A stretch of DNA of 64,000 nucleotides from Streptomyces fulvoviolaceus (GTDB lineage Bacteria; Actinomycetota; Actinomycetes; Streptomycetales; Streptomycetaceae), in contig NZ_JOEY01000003.1 in the NCBI RefSeq assembly GCF_000718165.1, forward strand, positions 197,810-261,809, in the 5' to 3' direction. Position 1 is the first letter of the stretch. Each line of letters starts with the position of its first letter. A program made the position numbers and the translations under genes. This document shows, piece by piece, positions 40,720-49,653 of this stretch. The notes beneath the pieces were generated by a model. That model did no database searches. It was not told where the DNA came from and saw only the letters and a list, made by a program, of their open reading frames with translations.

Positions 40720-41646
40720 CTAGGAGTCGGCGGTCGAGGAATCGGCGGCGATCGGAGGGCGCCCGGCGTGCGGATTCGCGTGGTACTTGTCGGGGCCGAG
40801 GCTGTGGACGTCCCAGCCGTTCGGGTACACGCGCTTGGCCAGGCCCTCCAGCGGGTGCTCCTCGCCCGGCTGCGGGTCCGGAAGCGGCTTGGAGCCCATC
40901 CGCTTCATCATGGCGTTCGACAGCGCCGTCCGTGCCTTGCCCGGGAGCTTGAGGCCGCACGCCCTGAGCTGGCGCGGGTCCACCTGCGCGACCAGGAGCC
41001 AGACGATCACCCGCCCGATCACCGGGGGCATGAGATCGGGCATCCAGGCGAGGAAGGCCTTCGCGACCTGCTCGTTGTAGGGGTAGTAGTACACCTTCTC
41101 GTCGAGGTACTTCTCGTAGAACTCCTCGACCTCGGCGAGCGAGTCCGGAAGCGGCTTGTGTGAGCCGAACAGGCGCGCTTCCTTGCTCTGCTGGATGCGG
41201 AACGCCTCGCGTTCCTTGTCGGTGACCTTGCGCCAGCCGAACCTGTCGGCGATGCGGACCGGGGTGAGCGTGTTGTCCGCCGCGACGGCGATGAAGTCCT
41301 CCTGCACGATGTCGTAGCGGCGGTGCATCTCGTTGACCTTCTTGCCCGCCACGCGTGACGGCCCGGGTCCGAAGCCGTGCTGGTGGACGACGTGGTGGAA
41401 CAGGGCGGTGTCGATGCTCCGCTTCTCGGTGTTGCGCTCCACCTCGCGCGCGACCTCGTGGACCTTCGACATGGTCGGCGCGGCGAAGGTGATCATATTG
41501 CCGGTGATCATCTGGATCGCCAGCAGGGAGCCGAAGTCCTGGCGGAACAGGTCGACTATCCGCTGGTGATCGGTCGCGGGATCGAGTGTCTCGATCTCCC
41601 GGACCCGGCGGTACCGGTCGTCCTCCTGACGTGTACGGCGTCCCAT
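40720..41646 (-). CDS. MpaB-like oxygenase (DUF2236)
   Basis: The product has 308 residues. It fits the MpaB/DUF2236 family, heme proteins that include fungal MpaB and the bacterial rubber-cleaving Lcp: [31 protein letters not shown], and [20 protein letters not shown] followed by FGWR. The family cleaves or oxidises alkene chains to aldehydes. There is no signal peptide. It forms an operon with an aldehyde dehydrogenase 17 bases downstream and is divergent from a TetR gene 109 bases away, which likely controls it. The substrate is unknown. Confidence 0.85.
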   Translation of the reverse strand: MGRRTRQEDDRYRRVREIETLDPATDHQRIVDLFRQDFGSLLAIQMITGNMITFAAPTMSKVHEVAREVERNTEKRSIDTALFHHVVHQHGFGPGPSRVAGKKVNEMHRRYDIVQEDFIAVAADNTLTPVRIADRFGWRKVTDKEREAFRIQQSKEARLFGSHKPLPDSLAEVEEFYEKYLDEKVYYYPYNEQVAKAFLAWMPDLMPPVIGRVIVWLLVAQVDPRQLRACGLKLPGKARTALSNAMMKRMGSKPLPDPQPGEEHPLEGLAKRVYPNGWDVHSLGPDKYHANPHAGRPPIAADSSTADS

Positions 41647-41755
41647 CTCTGCCCTCTCGATCTGCCACGGGAGTCAACGCTGCGACGGTCCGACGACCCT
41701 CGCCCCAAAAACAGTACGGTGTTCTATTTTCTTGGGCAAGGGTTAGGGTGTGGCC

Positions 41756-42412
41756 ATGCCACCGGGCCGGAAGTACGCGAAGGGAGCGGCGAAGCGAGAG
41801 GAAGTGCTCGACGCCGCGCTCGAGCTCATCACTCAACGCGGCTGGGACGCGGTGACGATCCGAGAGCTCGCCTCGATCGTTGGACTGAGCCCGACCGCTC
41901 TGGTGCACCACGTCGGCAGCAAGGACGAACTCCTCCTTGAACTGCTTCGTCGCCGTGACCGGCCGGGCGGACGGTCCTACGAGGAACTCGACGCCGACGC
42001 GGGCTTCCGTCTGATGCTTTCCGGGCTCCAGGAGAACCGGCGGGTGTCCGGTCTGAGTGAGCTGTACATCCGCCTGTCGGCCGAAGCCACGGCCCCGGAT
42101 CACCTCGCTCACGAGTTCTTCCGGGATCGGTACCGCAATCTGGGGCAGACCGGGGTGCGGGCGTTCACCGAGGTCGAGGACGCCGGACGCCTCCCGGACG
42201 GCATCGATCCCGCGACAGCCGCGCTCATGGTGATCGGGATGATCGACGGCCTCGAACTCCAGTCGTTCTTCCGCCCCGAGATCGACGTCGTCACGCAGGT
42301 CCAAGCCGTCTTGCGGTTGCTAGGAGTCGACGTGGATCGCCTGCTCGACGACATCCCCTCCACCGAGGACGCGGTCTCGGCCGATATTCACCACACGGCA
42401 GGACCGGAGTAG
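41756..42412 (+). CDS. TetR-family regulator beside the oxygenase operon
   Basis: The product has 218 residues from the ATG at 41756, seven bases after AGGGTG; a GTG two codons earlier is also possible. The helix-turn-helix is [20 protein letters not shown] then [18 protein letters not shown]. The C-terminal ligand domain is variable (for example [20 protein letters not shown]). It is divergent from the oxygenase/aldehyde dehydrogenase operon. The intervening 109 bases contain an AT-rich stretch (GGTGTTCTATTTTCTTGGGC) unlike the surroundings, probably the overlapping promoters. Confidence 0.88.
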   Translation: MPPGRKYAKGAAKREEVLDAALELITQRGWDAVTIRELASIVGLSPTALVHHVGSKDELLLELLRRRDRPGGRSYEELDADAGFRLMLSGLQENRRVSGLSELYIRLSAEATAPDHLAHEFFRDRYRNLGQTGVRAFTEVEDAGRLPDGIDPATAALMVIGMIDGLELQSFFRPEIDVVTQVQAVLRLLGVDVDRLLDDIPSTEDAVSADIHHTAGPE

Positions 42413-42633
42413 GCCGACGACGGCCCGACCCTCACCGCCGATGCGAGCCGGATGCTCCCGTCCGCTCCCCGCTACGCCGCCGTTTCGGCTTTCGGACTGT
42501 TCCTGTCGGCGCACGCGTCTCTCCAGCCAGGTACAGGCGTACGTTCCCAGCCACTTGGTCGCCACAGGGCCAGGGCTCGCCGGGTCCCGCACACATGTCG
42601 TGCCGGGCAGGTCAGGGCTCTCGGACATCGATC
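42413..42633. other. Gap between convergent TetR genes
   Basis: No gene is supported in these 221 bases. The two TetR genes end toward each other. No strong hairpin was identified. Confidence 0.4.
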
Positions 42634-43221
42634 TCACCCATCTCTCCGGTCCGGTGCCGTGGACCAGCCGATGAGGGCGCCGCGGAGTGCGGCCACCAGA
42701 CGGGAGGCGGCCTCGTCCTCGGTGCGTCCGCTCTTGATGAGGTCGAGGATGTCGCGGGGGTCGAACAGGGCGTTCCACAGGTACAGGGCTTCGTCCCCGA
42801 GGTCGCCGAGTCCGAGGTCCTGGGTGGTCTGCCGCAGGGGTTCGGTGAGCGCTTCGGCCTGTGGTGCGAGATAGCCGGTGTTCTCGCGCAGGCGTTCCAG
42901 GTAGCCGCGGTGCGAGCGCATCTGCGCCATCGCGCCGCCGTGTTCGAGGACGAGCGTCACCCAGTAGCGGGACACCGCCTCCAGCCGCTGCATGCCGCGG
43001 GTGGTCTGCGCCGCGCTGAAGTCGCGCAGTTCGGAGCCGACTTGAGCCCGGAAGGCGTGCAGGACCTCCTCGACGGAGGCGAAGTGCCGGTAGGCCGTGG
43101 CGGTGGAGACCTGGGCGCGTTTGGCGATCTCGGCCAGGCTGACCGGGGTCGGTGAGTTCTCGAACAACTCCGCGGCGGCCTTGACGAGCTGCCTGCGGTT
43201 GCGCTGGGTGTCACTGCGCAT
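42634..43221 (-). CDS. TetR-family regulator of the aminotransferase operon
   Basis: The product has 195 residues from the ATG at 43221, eight bases after GGGGAG; an ATG seven codons earlier is possible. The helix-turn-helix is PVSLAEIAKRAQVSTATAYR followed by HFASVEEVL. The rest is helical, including DEALYLWNALFDPRDILDLI. It is the last gene of a minus-strand operon with an aminotransferase (32 bases upstream) and an SDR. A 15-base motif found before that operon and again before the pxp region could be its binding site. Confidence 0.88.
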   Translation of the reverse strand: MRSDTQRNRRQLVKAAAELFENSPTPVSLAEIAKRAQVSTATAYRHFASVEEVLHAFRAQVGSELRDFSAAQTTRGMQRLEAVSRYWVTLVLEHGGAMAQMRSHRGYLERLRENTGYLAPQAEALTEPLRQTTQDLGLGDLGDEALYLWNALFDPRDILDLIKSGRTEDEAASRLVAALRGALIGWSTAPDRRDG

Positions 43222-43253
43222 GGGTCGGCTCCCCGGTGGCATGGAGACGGCGT

Positions 43254-44432
43254 TCACCGAAGGTCCGTGAGGCCGTGGGCCAGACGACGGACGCCCTCGG
43301 TGATGGACTCCGCGTCGGCAGCGTACGACAACCGCAGGTGCCCCTCGCCCCGGGCGCCGAACTCGCCGCCCGGCCGGACGGCAACGCCGTACGTCGTGCG
43401 CAGGGCCGCCACGACCTCGGCCGACGGCAGATCGAGGTCGTACCGGGGGAACTGGTAGAACGCGCCTTCGGGGGAACTGAGTGTGAGGCCCGGGATCCTG
43501 GCGAGTTCCGTCCTCATGATCTCGCCGCGCGCCTCGTACTCCGCGCGCATCCTGGCGATGTCGGTGTCGCAGGTGCGTACGGCGACGAGTGCGGCGTCCT
43601 GGATGAACGTGTTCACCGAGCCGTTGAACGTGTTGTGGATGCGTGCGGCAGCCTGGATCAGCGGTGAGGGGCCCCAGAGGTAGCCCACACGCCAGCCGGT
43701 CATCGCGTAACTCTTGGAGAAGGTCTGGCAGTAGACCGTACGGTCGCGCAGGCCGTCGAGCGAGAGGGCGGAGGTGAACGGGCGGCCGGTGAAGTCCAGG
43801 TCGGCGTACGCCTCGTCGGAGATGACGAGCGTGGGCGTGCCGTCGAGCAGGTCGGCGAGCGCCTCCAACTCGGCCCGGCTGTGCACGATTCCGGTCGGGT
43901 TGCTCGGGTTGCAGAACACGAAGAGCTTCGCGCCGTCGAGGGCGTCGGCCAGTCGATCGAGGTCCCAGTGCAGGTCGGGGGCGAGCGGGACGGGGACGAC
44001 GACGCCGCCTGCCATGCTGACGAGGTCGGCGTAGAGGGAGTACGTGGGGTCGGGGATGACCACCTTGTCGCCGGGGTCGACGATGCCGAGGATCGACGCG
44101 GCGAGACCCGCGGTGCCGCCCTGGGTGATCAGGATGTCGGCGGCGGAGACGGGGGTGCCGGCGATGCCGGTGAGCTTCTCGGCCAGTGCTTCGCGCAACG
44201 CCGGTTCGCCCAGCAGCGGCGAGTAGTGGGTGCGTCCGGCGCGCAGCGAGGCTTCCGCCGCCTCGGTGACCTGCTGCGGCGTGTCGAAGTCGGGTTCGCC
44301 CATGGCGAGGGAGACGAGGTCGCCTCCGGACTGCGGCTGCTGGGTCCGGCGGGAGGCGGCGGCGATCCGGGCGACGGCCGCGGCGGGCGCGAACGAGGGC
44401 AGCGGGGCGGTGGTGGTGACGGTGGGCGGCAT
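43254..44432 (-). CDS. Class I/II PLP aminotransferase
   Basis: The product has 392 residues, the normal length of aspartate-aminotransferase-fold enzymes. Visible marks are LAMGEPDFDTP near the N-terminus, FVFCNPSNPTG, VISDEAYADLDF, and the PLP-binding lysine in QTFSKSYAMTGWRVGYL. It moves an amino group between an amino acid and a keto acid in the cytosol. The donor is unknown. It lies between an SDR (53 bases upstream) and a TetR gene, and near the 5-oxoprolinase genes that release glutamate, so a link to amino acid use is plausible. Confidence 0.9.
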   Translation of the reverse strand: MPPTVTTTAPLPSFAPAAAVARIAAASRRTQQPQSGGDLVSLAMGEPDFDTPQQVTEAAEASLRAGRTHYSPLLGEPALREALAEKLTGIAGTPVSAADILITQGGTAGLAASILGIVDPGDKVVIPDPTYSLYADLVSMAGGVVVPVPLAPDLHWDLDRLADALDGAKLFVFCNPSNPTGIVHSRAELEALADLLDGTPTLVISDEAYADLDFTGRPFTSALSLDGLRDRTVYCQTFSKSYAMTGWRVGYLWGPSPLIQAAARIHNTFNGSVNTFIQDAALVAVRTCDTDIARMRAEYEARGEIMRTELARIPGLTLSSPEGAFYQFPRYDLDLPSAEVVAALRTTYGVAVRPGGEFGARGEGHLRLSYAADAESITEGVRRLAHGLTDLR

Positions 44433-44485
44433 GCGCTCCTCCTGGAGGCAGGGGGTGGTCAGTCCTGGGGGTCGGCGCCGGCGGC

Positions 44486-45325
44486 TCAGGCCGGGGGTGA
44501 GGCGTCGGCCGGGCGGGCCTGGGGTCCCGGGTCGCCGGGTCGCGCCTCGGGTACGGCATCGGCGGGAGCGCCCGCCCAGCGGCTGATCTCGAGGTCGGCC
44601 GAGGTGTCGCGCTGCCGGGTCGGGGCGACGACGATCTCCTGGAGGACGACCCGCTGGGGCAGCATGACCGCGAGGCGGATGGCCTCCGCCACGTCCTCCG
44701 GCCGCAGTATGTGGGCGCGTTCCTCCGGCACCGGCGGCCGGGCGCGGTTGTCGAGGATCGGGGTGTCCGCCTCGCCGGGCAGCACGGTGATGGCTCGCAG
44801 GCCCTGGTTGCGGAAGGTGTTGTGCAGGAAGGTCATGAAGTTGCGGACCCCTGCCTTGGCCGCCCCGTAGGCGGCCCCGCCGAGCAGGTTGGGGTTGACG
44901 GCGGCGAGCGAGGAGACCGTGACGATCGTTCCGCCGCCGCGGCCGAGCATGTCGGGCAGCACGGCCTGGGTGAGCTGGAAGACCGCCGTGAGGTTCACGT
45001 CGAGGACCTGGCGCCACTCCTCGTGCGGCAGCCACTGCGGGTTGAGCACCGATGAGGCGCTTCCCGCGTTGTTGACGAGGACGTCGACCGGGCCGAGTTC
45101 GGCGTGGATCCGGTCGATGACACGCGTCACGTCGTCGGCGCGGGTGATGTCCGCCGCGAGGGCGAGGGCCGTCCCTCCCTCGGCGCGGATGGTTGCCTCG
45201 GCCTTGTCGAGCGCCTCCTGGCGGCGGCCGACGAGGACGACGGCGAGGCCGTCCCGGGCGAGCAGGCATGCGGTCTCCAGGCCCATTCCGCTGCCGGCGC
45301 CTGTGATGAGCGCGGTCCGCGTCAC
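44486..45325 (-). CDS. Short-chain dehydrogenase/reductase
   Basis: The product has 279 residues. The cofactor motif is TGAGSGMGLETACLL, followed by NNAGSAS, SSLAAVNPN and the active-site pair in GGAAYGAAKAGVRNFM (Tyr and Lys four apart). The C-terminus is extended and rich in P, A and D (about 40 residues), probably disordered. It is the first gene of the SDR-aminotransferase-TetR operon. The ribosome site is GGAGGAACG directly before the ATG. The substrate is unknown. Confidence 0.88.
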   Translation of the reverse strand: MTRTALITGAGSGMGLETACLLARDGLAVVLVGRRQEALDKAEATIRAEGGTALALAADITRADDVTRVIDRIHAELGPVDVLVNNAGSASSVLNPQWLPHEEWRQVLDVNLTAVFQLTQAVLPDMLGRGGGTIVTVSSLAAVNPNLLGGAAYGAAKAGVRNFMTFLHNTFRNQGLRAITVLPGEADTPILDNRARPPVPEERAHILRPEDVAEAIRLAVMLPQRVVLQEIVVAPTRQRDTSADLEISRWAGAPADAVPEARPGDPGPQARPADASPPA

Positions 45326-45372
45326 CGTTCCTCCTCCAGGTGAGATGTCCGTATCGAGAGACCCATATCAAT

Positions 45373-45387
45373 TGAGAATAGTTTCTC
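45373..45387. promoter_or_regulatory. Shared operator-like motif before the SDR operon
   Basis: The minus strand reads GAGAAACTATTCTCA, with GAGAA/TTCTC symmetry. It lies 48 bases before the SDR start and matches 49463-49477 at 13 of 15 positions. Confidence 0.6.
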
Positions 45388-45389
45388 AC

Positions 45390-46385
45390 CTATGGGGAGA
45401 TCAAGTGCCCCGTGAAACCGAGCGCCCCGAACGCCTCGGCCGTCGCCAACTCCAGCGCCCGCACCTCGCTCTCCCGCTCCGCGGACTGGCGTACCGAGGT
45501 CTCCCGGTCGACCCACCGGAACCGCAGTTCCCGACCCGGCCCGGCCTGCCCGAGCAGTGGGAGCGAAGCCCGCGAGGCGACCCCTACGATCGGGTAGCCC
45601 GCCGTCAGACTCCGGTACCGGCCGAGGACGATCAGCTCGTCCGCGTGCGGGATCTGGAGCGCCCCGACCGGCACCCCGTGCGACACGATCTCCGTGTCCG
45701 TGTCCGGGTGCAGCACCGGCCCGTCGAGCCGCAGGCCGACGTGGTTCGAGCGGGCGGTGACGACGTACGACGACTCCGCGATCAGCTCGCGGACCCCGGG
45801 GATCGAGCGGGCGCCGTAGCTCTCGACGACGTCGACGAACCAGGGACCCTCCGCGCAGCGCAGGACGGGGACGGGCAGCCGGAAGAGCGGGGGAGTGAAG
45901 TGGCTGTGCCCGAATCCCCGGAATCCGGACTCCAGTTGGACCCGCTGCCCGAGGCTCTGCGTGAAGCCCATCCGCGCGTCCGGGGCCGCGCTGCCCAGCA
46001 GGGTCTCCGCCGCGAGCGCACCGCCTACCGCCAGATAATTTCGGGCGCCAAGACCCATGTCGCCGCGCACGCGGACCTCCTGGCCCGCCGGCACCACCAC
46101 CGGCGACCAACTGGCCATGGGCGCGCCGCCGACGGTGACCCGGGCTGGGGCACCGGTCACGGCGACCAGGACGTCGGCGTCCGGCACGAACGCCAGCTCG
46201 CCGCCGAGGTTCTCGATCAACGTGGCGTCCCGCGGGTTGCCCACCAGGACGTTCGCCACGGCCGCCGAGTGCTGGTCGGCCGCGCCTCCGGTGGGGACGC
46301 CGCGGCGTTCGGTGTCGCGCCGGCCGAGGTCCTGGAACGTGGTGACCCAGCCTGTGCCGGTGATGTCGAGCCCCACGGTTCTCAT
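45390..46385 (-). CDS. pxpC: 5-oxoprolinase subunit C (biotin-dependent carboxyltransferase family)
   Basis: The product has 331 residues. PxpA, PxpB and PxpC together hydrolyse 5-oxoproline (pyroglutamate) to glutamate with ATP. PxpC marks are VTTFQDLGRRDTERRGVPTG, then ALQIPHADELIVLG and GYPIVGVASRASLPLLGQ. The ATG overlaps the stop of pxpB (ATGA). The C-terminus carries a short extra helix (ALELATAEAFGALGF). It ends 65 bases before the SDR operon start. Length and order match known pxp operons. Confidence 0.92.
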   Translation of the reverse strand: MRTVGLDITGTGWVTTFQDLGRRDTERRGVPTGGAADQHSAAVANVLVGNPRDATLIENLGGELAFVPDADVLVAVTGAPARVTVGGAPMASWSPVVVPAGQEVRVRGDMGLGARNYLAVGGALAAETLLGSAAPDARMGFTQSLGQRVQLESGFRGFGHSHFTPPLFRLPVPVLRCAEGPWFVDVVESYGARSIPGVRELIAESSYVVTARSNHVGLRLDGPVLHPDTDTEIVSHGVPVGALQIPHADELIVLGRYRSLTAGYPIVGVASRASLPLLGQAGPGRELRFRWVDRETSVRQSAERESEVRALELATAEAFGALGFTGHLISP

Positions 46386-47116
46386 ACGCGCACCTCCTCC
46401 GGCGTCAGGAAGCCCGCGTCCAGCGCCGCCGCCTCGTCCCGCGTGACCGGCACGAACCGCACGATGTCGCCCGTGCCGAACGACACCGGGTCCGGGCGGG
46501 AGATGTCGACGATGGTGTGCGGGGTGCGCCCGACCACCCGCCAGCCGGTAGGTCCGGGGAACGGCTGAATGATCGCGTTGGTACCCGCGATCATGATCGC
46601 TCCGGGCGCCACGTCGGTACGCGGCTCGGCCCGTCGCCGTACCGGCCGGGGCACTTGGAGCCCGTCCATCATCGGAGCCATCGCGGCACCCAGCAGCGAG
46701 ATCGTGAACGTGGACTCCGCGATCGCGTCGACCACTTCGGCGGGCGCCAGGCCCACCTCCTCGGCGACGGAGCGCAGATCGGGTCCCGTCTCCTCGTCGA
46801 ACACGACCGGAATGGCGAACCGCAGAGCCGTACGCGCGCGTGCCGACCGCTGCTCGGCCGGCATCCGCCCTGCCAGCAGTCGTATCGCGTACTCGACGTG
46901 CTGGGGTGCGGTCGCCAGCGGGTCGTACTCGACGAGCAGCGACTCTAGGCCGGAGACGACATCGACCATACCGGGCGGGCGATGCGCCAGGAACCGCTCG
47001 CGGAAGTCGACGATCGCGGTCCTGCGGACCACCGGGTCGGGGTGGGGGACGGTCACCATCACCGCCGAGTCCCCGAAGGGCTCGACGGTGACGGCGGGGA
47101 ACTGTGCGGCGGCCAT
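46382..47116 (-). CDS. pxpB: 5-oxoprolinase subunit B
   Basis: The product has 244 residues. Family marks include VEPFGDSAVMVTV near the start, VSGLESLLVEYDP, IPVVFDEETGPDL and, near the end, GPTGWRVVGRTP and VRFVPVT. With PxpC it forms the part of the enzyme that uses phosphorylated oxoproline. It overlaps pxpC by ATGA and follows pxpA by five bases. Confidence 0.92.
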   Translation of the reverse strand: MAAAQFPAVTVEPFGDSAVMVTVPHPDPVVRRTAIVDFRERFLAHRPPGMVDVVSGLESLLVEYDPLATAPQHVEYAIRLLAGRMPAEQRSARARTALRFAIPVVFDEETGPDLRSVAEEVGLAPAEVVDAIAESTFTISLLGAAMAPMMDGLQVPRPVRRRAEPRTDVAPGAIMIAGTNAIIQPFPGPTGWRVVGRTPHTIVDISRPDPVSFGTGDIVRFVPVTRDEAAALDAGFLTPEEVRV

Positions 47117-47121
47117 GGAGC

Positions 47122-47928
47122 TCAGACCAGTACTTTCGCCTTCTCGGCCAACACATCCTTCAGCCCTGTGACGTTGACACCCGCCGCGTCCAACCCGGCC
47201 CGCAGCGCAGTGCCGTTGGCGAGCACGGAGGGGTGGTCGCCGTGCAGAAGGAGTACGTCGACGTCATGGCCGAGCGGTACGACGTTGCCGTCCACCGAGC
47301 GCACGGTGCCCTCCCGTACGACCTGCACGCAGCGCTCGCCGATGACCTCGGGGTCGTGGATCAGGCCCTGTTCGTGCGAGCGCGGGACGGGCATGCCGTC
47401 GTCGCCGTAGCCGCGGTCGGCGAGGAAGACGTATCCCACGTCGAGGCCGCGCTTGCGTGACTCCTCGGCGAGCAGGCCGCGTTGACAGATGACGATGTAG
47501 TCCTTGTTGTACGCGGCGATCGCGTCCGTGATGGCGCGGGCGTGCTTGGCGTCGGTCTGCGCTATCGAGCCCATCCGGCCGTGCGGGGCGACATGGCTGA
47601 TGGTGCCGCCGTGTACGCGTGCGAAGGCGTCGAGCGCGCCGAGCTGGTAGAGGACGTCGGTGCGGATCTCCTCCTCCGACGCCTCGATGAGCCGGCGGCC
47701 GAAACCGACGAGGTCGGGGTAGCCGGGGTGGGCGCCCAGTTCGATGCCGCGCTCGACGCAGTCGGCGACGGTCCGGTCCATGATGCGCGGGTCACCGGCG
47801 TGGAAGCCGCAGGCGATGTTCGACGCGGTGACGAGGCCGAGCAGGGCGGCGTCGTCACCGATCGTGTAGTTGCCGAAGCTCTCGCCGAGGTCGGCGACGA
47901 CTGCTACCGAGTTGATTCCGGATGCCAT
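47122..47928 (-). CDS. pxpA: 5-oxoprolinase subunit A (LamB/YcsF family)
   Basis: The product has 268 residues. The start NSVAVVADLGESFGNYTIGD and the segment SNIACGFHAGDPRIM with metal-binding His and Asp are LamB/YcsF marks, as is GAHPGYPDLVGFGRR. It is the first pxp gene, 27 bases downstream of an MHS transporter gene, so uptake of oxoproline or a related acid followed by its opening to glutamate is a reasonable reading. Confidence 0.93.
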   Translation of the reverse strand: MASGINSVAVVADLGESFGNYTIGDDAALLGLVTASNIACGFHAGDPRIMDRTVADCVERGIELGAHPGYPDLVGFGRRLIEASEEEIRTDVLYQLGALDAFARVHGGTISHVAPHGRMGSIAQTDAKHARAITDAIAAYNKDYIVICQRGLLAEESRKRGLDVGYVFLADRGYGDDGMPVPRSHEQGLIHDPEVIGERCVQVVREGTVRSVDGNVVPLGHDVDVLLLHGDHPSVLANGTALRAGLDAAGVNVTGLKDVLAEKAKVLV

Positions 47929-47955
47929 GGTGTGTCTCCCGAAGTGCGGTTCGGT

Positions 47956-49308
47956 TCAGTGGGACGCGAGCGGCCGGCCCTTGGTCTCGCGCAGGAACGC
48001 CACGGTGACCAGGGTGATCGCGGCGGTGATGATCGCGGCGAACGCCGGTATGAGGTTGGACCCCGTCGACTCGATCAGTTCGGTCATCAAGAGCGGGGCA
48101 CTGCCGCCGAATATGATCGTCGAGATGCTGAAGCCGATGCTGTACGCGGAATAGCGCACGCTGGTCGGGAACATCTCGGCGAGCACGGTGTGCACCACCG
48201 CGGCGTGACCGGAGAAGGCTATGGCCAGTACGGCGGTGCCGATACACGCGAGCCCGAACTCGCCGGTGGTGATGAGCAGGAACATCGGGTACGAGACCAG
48301 GCCCATGGCGACGGCGGAGATGGCGAGCACGGGCTTGCGGCCGATACGGTCCGACAGCCGCGCCATGAGCGGAATGCTGATCACGATCGCGACCAGGCTG
48401 CACGCCGTGACCATGAGCGCCCGCACCATCGAGAAGTTCTGGTCGCCGAGCGAGGTCTTCAGGTAGGTCGGCATGTAGGCGAACAGCAGGTAGTAGCCGG
48501 GGCCGTTGAGCGCGGGAAGGAAGATCGTGAGCACGATCGCCTTCAGGTGCCGCTTGGAGGTCAGCGCCTCTCTGAGTGGGTTGCGGGCGACGGTCTTCTG
48601 CTCGCGCAGGGCCGCGAAGTGCGGGGTCTCCTCCAGCTTGCTGCGGATGTAGAAGCCGACGTAACCGAGCGGCACGGCGACCAGGAACGGGATCCGCCAG
48701 CCCCAGGAGGTCATCGCGTCGTCGCCGAGTGCTGTGATGAGGACGGCGGAGAGGGTGCTGCCGAACATGAGGGCCACGAACGAGCCGACGGCGATGAAGC
48801 TCATCATGTAGTTGCGGCGCGCGTCCGGCGCGTACTCGCCGACGAACGACATGGCGCCCGCCACCTCGCCGCCCGCCGAGAAGCCCTGGAGCACCCGGAG
48901 CAGGACCAGAAGGGCGGGCGCGGCGACGCCGATGGCGGCGTGGGAGGGGATGAGGCCGATCGCGGCGGTCGCTCCGGAGATGAGCACCAGCAGAGTGGCC
49001 AGGAGCGTCTTGCGCCCGAGCTTGTCACCGAGGTACCCGCAGATCACGCTGCCGAAGGGGCGAGCGAGGAAGCTGATCAGGAAACCGACGTTGGTGAGGA
49101 AGAGCCCTCCGGCACCGGCATCGCCCATGATGTTGAGCGCGAGATAGGTGACGAGCAGGCCGTAGATGCCGTAGTCGTACCACTCCACGAAGGAGCCGAT
49201 GGCCCCCGCGACGGTGGCCTTGCGGACGACCTTGTCCTGTGCGGTGACGGCGTCGACCGCTGTCTGTGGCTGGTCTGACGTGGAGTGGAGCCGATCTGAC
49301 GTTGCCAT
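47956..49308 (-). CDS. MHS-family MFS transporter linked to pxpABC
   Basis: The product has 450 residues from the ATG at 49308 (MATSDRLHST). About 12 helices, starting GAIGSFVEWYDYGIYGLLVT; the signature loop is GYLGDKLGRKTLL and the second-half loop is LSDRIGRKPVL. MHS proteins import organic acids with protons. It is the first gene of the transporter-pxpABC operon, so 5-oxoproline or a similar acid is the likely cargo (inference). The upstream 345 bases carry a motif shared with the SDR operon. Confidence 0.88.
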   Translation of the reverse strand: MATSDRLHSTSDQPQTAVDAVTAQDKVVRKATVAGAIGSFVEWYDYGIYGLLVTYLALNIMGDAGAGGLFLTNVGFLISFLARPFGSVICGYLGDKLGRKTLLATLLVLISGATAAIGLIPSHAAIGVAAPALLVLLRVLQGFSAGGEVAGAMSFVGEYAPDARRNYMMSFIAVGSFVALMFGSTLSAVLITALGDDAMTSWGWRIPFLVAVPLGYVGFYIRSKLEETPHFAALREQKTVARNPLREALTSKRHLKAIVLTIFLPALNGPGYYLLFAYMPTYLKTSLGDQNFSMVRALMVTACSLVAIVISIPLMARLSDRIGRKPVLAISAVAMGLVSYPMFLLITTGEFGLACIGTAVLAIAFSGHAAVVHTVLAEMFPTSVRYSAYSIGFSISTIIFGGSAPLLMTELIESTGSNLIPAFAAIITAAITLVTVAFLRETKGRPLASH

Positions 49309-49653
49309 GGATTCACTTTCGGTGTCGCGGACTCCGGAACGGTGTCCTGGGAAACGTGCGCTGCGTCCTCGTCGTGGGGAGGCGACGACGGCGCTTCGGC
49401 GGAGTTGGGTGGCTCGGCGTTTCAGCACGTACCGGAGCCAAGCTGCGACTTGGGTCGCGAATGAGAATAGGTTCGCATTCTCGGACTGGTCAAGGGTCGG
49501 AGTTGCGTCCGTGTCAACCTTGCGATTCCGCCATGTTTCCTAGGTTGTTGCAGTTGATCCGGCCCTCGTGGCCTCTTGTCCCGTGGCGTGGGTGGATGCA
49601 GACTGGCATCTCGAAACGTGAAAGATTTCGCACTTTTGGGAAAGGGGCCTGCG
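49309..49653. other. Divergent promoter region (345 bp)
   Basis: No gene is supported. It separates the MHS-pxp operon from the divergent RraA-like operon. It holds the 15-base motif at 49463-49477, extended as GAGAAT/ATTCTC, and a second inverted repeat, CGAAA (49612-49616) with TTTCG (49626-49630), close to the RraA-like gene. Confidence 0.6.
49463..49477. promoter_or_regulatory. Shared operator-like motif before the MHS-pxp operon
   Basis: The minus strand reads GCGAACCTATTCTCA, matching the motif before the SDR operon at 13 of 15 positions. On the plus strand GAGAAT and ATTCTC are inverted around eight bases here (49464-49483). Confidence 0.6.
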
